DNA of 6,438 bases, taken from positions 29,900-36,337 of the forward strand of contig PMJK01000082.1 in the NCBI GenBank assembly GCA_003158505.1, in the 5' to 3' direction. The DNA is from Holophagaceae bacterium (lineage in GTDB: Bacteria > Acidobacteriota > Holophagae > Holophagales > Holophagaceae). Shown here piece after piece: positions 1 through 5,213 of the stretch; within the stretch, counting starts at the first letter, position 1; every line of letters begins with the position of its first letter. The position numbers and the translations under genes were made by a program. The notes under the pieces are model-generated. The model made no database searches. It saw only the letters and a list, made by a program, of their open reading frames with translations, and was not told where the DNA came from.

Positions 1-779
1 CGCAGGATGAACGGCATCACCGTCGCGGGCAGGTCGAAGCCCTGCGCCAGCCCGCAGGCCGCGACCACCCCGCCGTACCGCGTCTGCGCCAGCGCGTTGA
101 CCAGGGTATGGCTGCCGACGGCATCGACGACGGCGGCCCAGCGCTCCTTTTGCAAGGGCTTGCCAGAAACGCTCAGCTCCGCGCGGTCGATCACGGTGTC
201 AGCGCCAAGCGAGCGCAGGTAGTCGGCCTCGTCCAGCTTGCCCGTCGCAGCGGTCACCGGATAACCCAGCTTGCCAAGCAGCGCGACCGCGATGCTGCCA
301 ACGCCACCGGTCGCGCCCGTCACCAGCACTTCGCCGTCGCCGGGCTTCAGCCCGTGTCGCTCCAGCGCCAGCACGCACAGCATCGCGGTGTAGCCGGCGG
401 TTCCGATCGCCATCGCCTGGAGCGATGTGAACGCCACCGGCAAAGGTACCAGCCAGTCACCCATCAGGCGCGCACGTTCGGCCAGGCAGCCCCAGCGGGT
501 TTCACCAACGCCCCAGCCGTTGTGGACGAAACGGTCGCCGGGCTTCCAGGCGGGGTGACCGCTTTCCAGCACCACACCCGCTCCATCGATGCCGGCGACC
601 ATCGGCCAGACGCGGACCACAGGGCTCTTGTTCGTGATGGCGAGGCCGTCCTTGTAGTTCAAGGTCGAATGTTCGATCTTCACCAGCACGTCGCCGGTCG
701 GTAAACCGGTCTCGTCAACCAGTTGAAGCGAGGCTTTGAATCCGGATTCGGGCTTTTCGAGCAAGACAGCTTTGAACAT
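1..779 (-). CDS. acuI: AcuI/YhdH-type acryloyl-CoA reductase (zinc-free MDR quinone oxidoreductase family), 3' end outside window
   Basis: The reading frame is open from an ATG at 779 to the left edge, giving 259 residues of a family that is usually about 325-330, so the C-terminal fifth is missing. It reads as a medium-chain dehydrogenase/reductase: GroES-like N-terminal domain (about 1-115) with LNYKD at 40-44 and GWGVGE at 88-93, then a Rossmann domain with the NADPH-binding glycine motif VTGATGGVGS at 153-162 and AACGLA at 240-245. These match my recollection of the E. coli YhdH/AcuI family, which reduces acryloyl-CoA to propionyl-CoA with NADPH. The zinc-binding cysteines of classical alcohol dehydrogenases are not apparent, as expected. 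GGAG (785-788 on the reverse strand) lies 5 nt before the ATG. It is transcribed away from the binding-protein gene. A broader quinone-oxidoreductase activity cannot be excluded from sequence alone. Confidence 0.88.
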   Translation of the reverse strand, partial: MFKAVLLEKPESGFKASLQLVDETGLPTGDVLVKIEHSTLNYKDGLAITNKSPVVRVWPMVAGIDGAGVVLESGHPAWKPGDRFVHNGWGVGETRWGCLAERARLMGDWLVPLPVAFTSLQAMAIGTAGYTAMLCVLALERHGLKPGDGEVLVTGATGGVGSIAVALLGKLGYPVTAATGKLDEADYLRSLGADTVIDRAELSVSGKPLQKERWAAVVDAVGSHTLVNALAQTRYGGVVAACGLAQGFDLPATVMPFIL

Positions 780-888
780 GGTTACTCCGATGAAGACAGC
801 TGCACGATAGCGCAACCAGCGCCCATTTCGCAGGCCCTCGATACAGGCCTGGAGGGGACTGTTGCACAGTGTCATCCGCCCTTCAGCT

Positions 889-927
889 CCGTGGCGGTCC
901 TGGTCGGGACAAATGGAAGCGCCACGG
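889..927. repeat. 8-bp inverted repeat, possible operator or hairpin
   Basis: CCGTGGCG (889-896) and its exact reverse complement CGCCACGG (920-927) are separated by 23 bp. The half-site centres are 31 bp apart, about three helical turns, so a dimeric regulator could bind both on one face. The repeat spans the weak promoter candidate. An 8-bp match can arise by chance in GC-rich DNA, so the regulatory reading is only a suggestion. Confidence 0.3.
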
Positions 928-935
928 GTCATAAT
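906..935 (+). promoter_or_regulatory. Weak sigma70-like promoter candidate for the binding-protein/kinase operon
   Basis: GGGACA (906-911) as a -35 and CATAAT (930-935) as a -10 are 18 bp apart, with CATAAT matching five of six consensus bases. The start of transcription would fall near 942, about 34 bp before the ATG at 976. The -35 is poor, and the dyad at 889-927 overlaps it. This is a plausible but unproven assignment. Confidence 0.3.
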
Positions 936-961
936 CAGGCTACTTCTTCCGGTACCGGCGT

Positions 962-968
962 AGGAGGG
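962..968 (+). promoter_or_regulatory. Strong Shine-Dalgarno site fixing the start of the binding-protein gene
   Basis: AGGAGGG lies 7 nt before the ATG at 976. It supports that start over the next in-frame ATG at 1027, which would cut into the signal peptide and has no comparable site. Confidence 0.8.
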
Positions 969-975
969 CATCTAG

Positions 976-1875
976 ATGCACGAGCCTGATGACATTCGTA
1001 TCCGCTCCTCGATCATCCATGCAGTGATGGCTTGTGCTGTGTTCCTTTGTGGGACCGCCTTGGCGGGCGATCTGTCTGAGGTGAAGAAAAGCGGTGTGCT
1101 GCGGCATCTCGGCATTCCCTATGCAAACTTTGTCACCGGGGATGGCGACGGGATGGATGTGGAGCTGATGCAGTTGTTCGCGAGGTCCCAGGGGGTGCGG
1201 TACGAGTATGTGAAAACCAGCTGGGACACGGCCATAGCGGACCTCATCGGCAGAAAGGTCGAGGCGAAAGGGGCGACGGTGGAACTGTTGTCGGCCGCAC
1301 CCGTCAAGGGCGATCTGATCGCCAACGGCTTTACCGTCCTGCCCTGGCGGCAGCAGGTGGTGGATTTCTCCTACTCCACTTTCCCGAGCCAGATCTGGCT
1401 GGTCGCACGGGCCGACTCGAAGCTCAAGCCGATCAAGCCCTCGAAGGACATCGAGCAGGACATTGCGCAGGTCAAGGCATTGCTCAAGGGGCGGAAGGTC
1501 CTCGCGCTTAAGAGGACCTGCCTCGATCCCGACCTCTACGACCTCTACGCGACCGGGGCCGAGGTGATCTGTTTCAACGGCAACCTGAATGAACTCGCCC
1601 CGGCCATCATCAACGGCGAGGCCGAGATGACCATCCTCGACGTGCCCGATGCCCTTGTGGCTCTGGAGAAGTGGACGGGGAAGATCAAGGTGATCGGTCC
1701 CATTTCACCCCGGCAGGAGATGGCCGTCGCCTTTCCCAAGGCTTCGCCCCAGCTCCGGGAAGCGTTCAACAAGTTCCTGGTGCAAAGCCGGAAAGATGGA
1801 AGCTACGAGCGGATCGTGAAGAAGTACTATCCAACGGCGTTCGCAACCTTTCCAGAATACTTCAAGGGCAGGTAG
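976..1875 (+). CDS. Periplasmic solute-binding protein, family 3 (SBP_bac_3-like)
   Basis: The product has 299 residues. A signal peptide is visible: a polar N-region with Arg residues (1-13), a hydrophobic core (about 14-27) and a likely cleavage after AlaLeuAla (28-30). The mature part has the layout of family-3 binding proteins: an opening SGVLRHLGIPY-like strand (39-49), an acidic GDGDGMDVEL stretch (55-64), the PWRQQVVDFSYS region (124-134) that in this family leads into the second lobe, a hinge-return region near 240-255, and a C-terminal DGSYERIVKKYYP (274-286) typical of the last helices. Cys182 and Cys199 could form a disulfide in the periplasm. The family binds amino acids or related small solutes, but the ligand here is unknown. 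No permease or ATPase is nearby; a hybrid histidine kinase follows after 39 bp. I infer that the protein delivers a ligand signal to that kinase rather than serving a transporter. Confidence 0.85.
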   Translation: MHEPDDIRIRSSIIHAVMACAVFLCGTALAGDLSEVKKSGVLRHLGIPYANFVTGDGDGMDVELMQLFARSQGVRYEYVKTSWDTAIADLIGRKVEAKGATVELLSAAPVKGDLIANGFTVLPWRQQVVDFSYSTFPSQIWLVARADSKLKPIKPSKDIEQDIAQVKALLKGRKVLALKRTCLDPDLYDLYATGAEVICFNGNLNELAPAIINGEAEMTILDVPDALVALEKWTGKIKVIGPISPRQEMAVAFPKASPQLREAFNKFLVQSRKDGSYERIVKKYYPTAFATFPEYFKGR

Positions 1876-1896
1876 CAGGCCCATTCTGGCAGTCGC

Positions 1897-1904
1897 AGGA
1901 GGAG
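1897..1904 (+). promoter_or_regulatory. Shine-Dalgarno site of the histidine kinase gene
   Basis: AGGAGGAG lies 10 nt upstream of the ATG at 1915, inside the 39-bp gap after the binding-protein stop. It supports this start, which places the first membrane helix directly after a short basic N-terminus. Confidence 0.7.
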
Positions 1905-1914
1905 CAGTTCACTG

Positions 1915-4152
1915 ATGAAGCTGGTTCCCAGATTCCTGACCAATCTCCGCCGGGTAGCCGTCTTCTCTATCGGTCTAGGGTTGGTCGTCGCCATGGGGTA
2001 CCTGGTCGTCGTCCAGGTTCGAGCCCAGGTCGCCCTTCAGCAGTCAGCGCTGAAACAGGCCACATTTGACAGCGAACGACGGGCCACCGCGCTCAGCTAT
2101 TTTTTTTCTGAACAGAAGGATTTCCTGAGGGACCTCGCCGAGAGCCGCGCGCTGCATGCCTATTTCGAGAACCGGGCCCTCGGAATGTCTCTGGAATATG
2201 GCCTCCAGGCCAGTCTCCTGGTGGTCCATGAGCGGTTCGACCAGGCGCGGCAGTCGAAACAGCTCAGCGAGCATCCCCTTTACGAGCGCCTGGTCTTCGT
2301 GGATTTGGCGGGTCGTTTGTTGACCGACACCCCCCCGCAGGGACAGAACCGCGGTGGAAGGGGAGACTGGCAGAGTTTCCTCACTCCCAGCGGATCCGAA
2401 CCGACCATCCTCCCTGACAGAAGCGGCAAGGAGTTGCGGATCATCATCTCCACCCCCTGTTTCTTCAAAGGCAAGTATGCGGGACAGGTGCTTGGCTGGA
2501 TCTCGTTCCCCCGGATCTATCACTACTTCATCGAGGGGAAAAGCGAGATCTCCCGCTACCCCGATGCCATCGTCTTCGATCGGGAGTACCTCCACATCCC
2601 CCCCACGGCAAGGCATCTGATCCCCAGCGGTGGATCAACCTTGCCTGACGAGGTTCAGCCCGGTCGTTCCTACGAGTTCCCGCTTGCAGACAGGAGTGCC
2701 ACCGGCATGGGGGCGCACGCCATGCTGGTTCCCGTGAAGACCACACCATTCTCTCTGATGACCTTCATCCCGGCCACGGAGCAGCTCGATTCCCGATCGC
2801 CGGGCCAGATTGTCTACACGGCCGGAGGGCTGGCGTTGTTATTCCTCCTCGCCATGTTCACCCTGATGCGGCTCAACACGAACAATGCTCGGTTGCGGAC
2901 CCGTCTGGAGGAGACCATCCTCCGCGAAAAGGAGGTCGGTGAAAAGAACCGGGAGCTCGCGGCCGAGATCGTCGAGCGCACCCGAGCGGAAGCGGAGAAA
3001 GCGAGACTCTCTGAAGAGCTCAAGCAGGCCCAAAAGATGGACTCCGTGGGACGGCTGGCAGGCGGTGTCGCCCATGATTTCAACAACATGCTGGGCGTGA
3101 TCATCGGGCACACGGAGATTGCCATAGAGAGCCTCGAGCGCTCGCACCCCGTCCAGGCCAACCTGGAGGAAATCAGCCAGGCCGCCAACCGTTCCGCCGA
3201 TCTAACAAGGCAGTTGCTCGCCTTTGCCCATAAACAGACGATCGCCCCCCGAGTGATGGATCTGAACGAGACGGTGGCTGGCATGCTCAAAATGCTGCAA
3301 AGGCTCATCGGCGAGAACATCGATCTCAGGTGGCGGCCCGGGAAGGCGCTCTGGCCGGTGCGGGTGGACCCATCGCAGATCGATCAGATTCTGGCCAACC
3401 TGTGCGTCAACGCCCGCGACGCCATCTCTGGTGTCGGCAACCTCACCATCGAAACGGGAAACAGGACATTCCTTCCGGACATCGCCATCGCAGGCGTCCT
3501 GCCCGGCGAGTACGTGCTGCTCGCGGTGAGCGACGATGGCCGCGGCATGGGCAAGGAGATCCTGCCCAAGATCTTCGAACCTTTCTTCACCACCAAGGAC
3601 ATAGGCAAAGGGACTGGACTGGGCCTGGCGACGGTCTATGGAATCGTGAAGCAGAACCATGGCTTCATCGATGTCCGGAGCGAGCAAGCTCGTGGAACGA
3701 CCTTCGAGATTTTCTTCCCCAGACATTCAGGAGAGATCGAACGTGCGCGGTCAAAGGTACCTGCTGAAGGCACGCTTCGCGGGAAGGAAACCATCCTATT
3801 GGTGGAGGATGAGCCAGTGCTCCTGGAGTTGACCAGTCAGATGATTGAAATGCAGGGATATACCGTGTTGGCAGCGCACTCACCGAACGAGGCACTGCGT
3901 CTTTCCGAGGTTCATCCCGGTCCGATCCACCTTCTGATGACCGATGTGGTCATGCCAGAGATGAACGGTAAGGACCTTGCTGGCAAACTGCTGTCCCTGC
4001 ACCCGGATCTCAGATGCCTGTTCATCTCGGGGTACACCTCTGATGTGATCGCCCACCACGGCGTGCTCGACGAGGGGGTGCACTTCCTTCAGAAACCATA
4101 TACAGTCAAGGTCCTGTCGAAGAAGGTTCGGGAAGTGCTGGATCACAGCTAG
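1915..4152 (+). CDS. Membrane hybrid sensor histidine kinase with C-terminal receiver domain
   Basis: The product has 745 residues. Order of parts: a short basic N-terminus, membrane helix 1 (about 14-36), an extracytoplasmic sensor region (about 37-297; Cache-like by layout, but I cannot assign a family firmly), membrane helix 2 (about 299-320), a charged helical linker (about 325-375), and the HisKA H-box GGVAHDFNN with phospho-acceptor His387. The ATPase domain follows: N-box with Asn495, Asn499 and Asp502, G1 box DDGRGMG (540-546), F-box FEPFFTTK (554-561) and G2 box GKGTGLGLAT (564-573). A receiver follows, with acidic pocket Glu631/Asp632, phospho-acceptor Asp677 in the TDVVMPEMNG stretch, Ser705 and Lys727. 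All residues needed for autophosphorylation and internal phosphotransfer are present, so it looks active. No Hpt or DNA-binding output is encoded here, so the downstream partner is elsewhere or the receiver acts by tuning the kinase. It is probably co-transcribed with the preceding binding-protein gene. Its TAG stop coincides with the left end of the 198-bp repeat element. Confidence 0.93.
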   Translation: MKLVPRFLTNLRRVAVFSIGLGLVVAMGYLVVVQVRAQVALQQSALKQATFDSERRATALSYFFSEQKDFLRDLAESRALHAYFENRALGMSLEYGLQASLLVVHERFDQARQSKQLSEHPLYERLVFVDLAGRLLTDTPPQGQNRGGRGDWQSFLTPSGSEPTILPDRSGKELRIIISTPCFFKGKYAGQVLGWISFPRIYHYFIEGKSEISRYPDAIVFDREYLHIPPTARHLIPSGGSTLPDEVQPGRSYEFPLADRSATGMGAHAMLVPVKTTPFSLMTFIPATEQLDSRSPGQIVYTAGGLALLFLLAMFTLMRLNTNNARLRTRLEETILREKEVGEKNRELAAEIVERTRAEAEKARLSEELKQAQKMDSVGRLAGGVAHDFNNMLGVIIGHTEIAIESLERSHPVQANLEEISQAANRSADLTRQLLAFAHKQTIAPRVMDLNETVAGMLKMLQRLIGENIDLRWRPGKALWPVRVDPSQIDQILANLCVNARDAISGVGNLTIETGNRTFLPDIAIAGVLPGEYVLLAVSDDGRGMGKEILPKIFEPFFTTKDIGKGTGLGLATVYGIVKQNHGFIDVRSEQARGTTFEIFFPRHSGEIERARSKVPAEGTLRGKETILLVEDEPVLLELTSQMIEMQGYTVLAAHSPNEALRLSEVHPGPIHLLMTDVVMPEMNGKDLAGKLLSLHPDLRCLFISGYTSDVIAHHGVLDEGVHFLQKPYTVKVLSKKVREVLDHS

Positions 4153-4202
4153 TGTGGTGTCCGGCGAGAACCTGGATCATCCACTGTGCTGAGACACCAC
4201 AC
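4152..4202. repeat. Left terminal stem-loop of the element (H1)
   Basis: GTGTGGTGTC (4152-4161) pairs perfectly with GACACCACAC (4193-4202), a 10-bp stem around a 31-nt loop. The loop carries TGGATCA at 4173-4179, shared with the right end. The first G is also the last base of the kinase stop codon. Confidence 0.85.
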
Positions 4203-4213
4203 ATGGCGGGGGT

Positions 4214-4237
4214 TTGGGGGCTCGGTAGTGCCCCCAA
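4214..4237. repeat. Inner hairpin H2
   Basis: TTGGGGGC (4214-4221) pairs with GCCCCCAA (4230-4237), giving an 8-bp stem with an 8-nt loop. A G-U pair could extend it by one. No U-tract follows on either strand, so it is not a standard intrinsic terminator, although it could slow polymerase. Confidence 0.75.
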
Positions 4238-4246
4238 GGGGTGACA

Positions 4247-4272
4247 GATCTGGCGCGCATGCGCGCCAGATC
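4247..4272. repeat. Perfect 26-bp palindrome at the centre of the element (H3)
   Basis: GATCTGGCGCGCA (4247-4259) is followed directly by its exact reverse complement (4260-4272) with no spacer. It lies close to the middle of the element, between H2 and H4. It could extrude as a cruciform or fold in RNA, and its symmetry would also suit a dimeric protein. Confidence 0.9.
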
Positions 4273-4277
4273 GCCAG

Positions 4278-4292
4278 AGGGGCCATGCCCCT
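4278..4292. repeat. Inner hairpin H4
   Basis: AGGGGC (4278-4283) pairs with GCCCCT (4287-4292) around a 3-nt loop. It mirrors H2 across the central palindrome: both have a GGGGC/GCCCC stem core. Confidence 0.65.
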
Positions 4293-4297
4293 ATGGA

Positions 4298-4350
4298 AGT
4301 GTGCTGGCCCCGGCGAACGGTTGATCCAAGCATTTCAGGGCCAGCACACT
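4298..4350. repeat. Right terminal stem-loop of the element (H5)
   Basis: AGTGTGCTGGCCC (4298-4310) pairs perfectly with GGGCCAGCACACT (4338-4350), a 13-bp stem around a 27-nt loop. The loop contains TGATCCA (4322-4328), the reverse complement of the TGGATCA in H1. The outermost pair lies at the TA flank. Confidence 0.88.
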
Positions 4351-5203
4351 AGAGACTGACCGGCGCCACCATGTACTTCCCCTTCGCGTCCCGGTCTACG
4401 GTGCCAGCCGGAATGTCCGGATCGTGCTCGAAAACGCAGATGGTGCCTGTGCCGGTGACTTCTTCGAGCAGCTTCATGCGCTCGTTCACGCAGGTGACCA
4501 CGTCCAGGTCGTAGCCCATGCACCAGGCGGGCTGGATGTGGCGGGCCGTGGGAATGAGGTCGGCCAGGTAGACGAGACGCCTGCCACCGCCTTCGATTAC
4601 CACATTCTGAAGACCCTCGATGTGGCCCGGGGCGAGACGGACGGAGATGCCGGGCAGGATTTCGGCGGTGCCTTGCACGGTTTCGAGCAGGCCCGCGGCT
4701 TCCATGGGTTCCCAGTTCTGGGGCAGGTAGCTGGCCTTCACCCGCAGGTGGGGATGCTTCGCGTCGGCGAGATCCTTCGCCTGCACCACGTAGCGGGCGT
4801 TGGGGAAGCTGGGAACGGGCTTCCCATCCGCGTTGAAGCGGGTGCTGCCGCCCGCGTGGTCGAAGTGCAGGTGGGTCAGGATGCAGAGGGTGATGTCGCC
4901 GGGCCGAACGCCGTGCTTGGCGAGGTTGGCATCCAGCACGCCCCGGCCCTCGAACTTGAAGCGGGCCATGAAGTCATCGGTCTCCTTGTCGCCGTTGCCA
5001 TTGTCGACGAGGATGACGTGTTTCTTCCCGGCCACTTCACCGCGGATCAGCAGACAATTGGTGGCCATGAGGATCTGGTTCTCCTCGTCGGCCGGGTAGA
5101 TCTTATGCCATACCACCTTGGGCACGGTCCCAAACATGGCGCCGCCGTCTAGCCGGAAGGTACCACCGCTGACGACCTGGACCTCCCAGGGGCCGAACTG
5201 CAT
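4349..5203 (-). CDS. Metallo-beta-lactamase-fold hydrolase
   Basis: The product has 284 residues. The metal-binding set of the MBL superfamily is complete: the first conserved Asp in LVDNGNG (Asp67), the THLHFDHAGG motif at 110-119 (His111, His113, Asp115, His116), His194 in APGH, bridging Asp215 in LADL, and His260 in FEHD. A dinuclear metal hydrolase is therefore likely. The layout resembles the lactonase-like branch that includes N-acyl-homoserine lactonases, but the substrate cannot be read from sequence and I assign none. There is no obvious signal peptide, so it is probably cytoplasmic. It starts 8 bp after the E1 gene and its AGGAG ribosome site overlaps that gene's stop codon, so the two are probably co-transcribed. 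Its own stop codon (TAG) abuts the right end of the 198-bp element. Confidence 0.88.
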   Translation of the reverse strand: MQFGPWEVQVVSGGTFRLDGGAMFGTVPKVVWHKIYPADEENQILMATNCLLIRGEVAGKKHVILVDNGNGDKETDDFMARFKFEGRGVLDANLAKHGVRPGDITLCILTHLHFDHAGGSTRFNADGKPVPSFPNARYVVQAKDLADAKHPHLRVKASYLPQNWEPMEAAGLLETVQGTAEILPGISVRLAPGHIEGLQNVVIEGGGRRLVYLADLIPTARHIQPAWCMGYDLDVVTCVNERMKLLEEVTGTGTICVFEHDPDIPAGTVDRDAKGKYMVAPVSL

Positions 5204-5208
5204 GAGCG

Positions 5209-5213
5209 CTCCT
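5209..5213 (-). promoter_or_regulatory. Ribosome site of the hydrolase gene overlapping the upstream stop codon
   Basis: Read on the reverse strand, AGGAG (5213 to 5209) begins inside the TAG stop of the E1 gene (5214-5212) and ends 5 nt before the hydrolase ATG at 5203. The overlap makes translational coupling plausible and supports the chosen start. Confidence 0.7.

Larger units (their letters stand above)
780..975. promoter_or_regulatory. Divergent intergenic region between acuI and the solute-binding-protein gene
   Basis: These 196 bp separate two divergently transcribed genes and must hold both 5' regions. Visible items are the acuI ribosome site (785-788, reverse), an 8-bp dyad at 889-896/920-927, a weak forward promoter candidate (906-935), a 10-bp palindrome CCGGTACCGG at 949-958 and the AGGAGGG ribosome site of the downstream gene (962-968). 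I see no convincing reverse promoter for acuI and no credible small gene. Confidence 0.6.
4152..4349. mobile_element. 198-bp MITE-like element with structured inverted-repeat ends, in a CTAG/TA target
   Basis: The element fills the gap between two convergent genes and has no coding potential. Read outward to inward, its two ends align over 54 columns (counting the flanking CTA) without a gap and with 34 identities. The alignment starts CTAGTGTG, has TGGATCA in the loop at the same column and ends CACAC. Each end is itself a stem-loop, and two stem pairs differ in a compensatory way. TA flanks both sides (4150-4151 and 4350-4351), with an outer C on the left and G on the right, as expected for insertion into CTAG with TA duplication. 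IS630/Tc1-mariner-family elements and MITEs derived from them are known to duplicate TA, and IS630 prefers CTAG. Assignment to that family is inference. A 4-bp CTAG duplication (element 4153-4348) fits equally well. Other possibilities are a REP/BIME-like palindromic unit or a bidirectional terminator. Confidence 0.62.

Noticed and set aside
108..704. 198-residue plus-strand open frame
   Set aside because: It is antisense to acuI, has low-complexity Arg/His/Gln-rich content and shows no domain signature.
4208..4282. G-quadruplex from four G-tracts
   Set aside because: The tracts at 4208-4212, 4216-4220, 4238-4241 and 4279-4282 are separated by long loops and compete with perfect G/C hairpins, so a quadruplex is unlikely.
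4152..4350. Tandem rho-independent terminators
   Set aside because: The hairpins have no U-tracts, and the two end stems have 27-31 nt loops. They may still act as terminators, but the classical form is not met.
4424..5152. 242-residue plus-strand open frame
   Set aside because: It lies antisense to the MBL hydrolase, whose complete metal-binding motif set shows which strand is coding. No recognisable domain is present on the plus strand.
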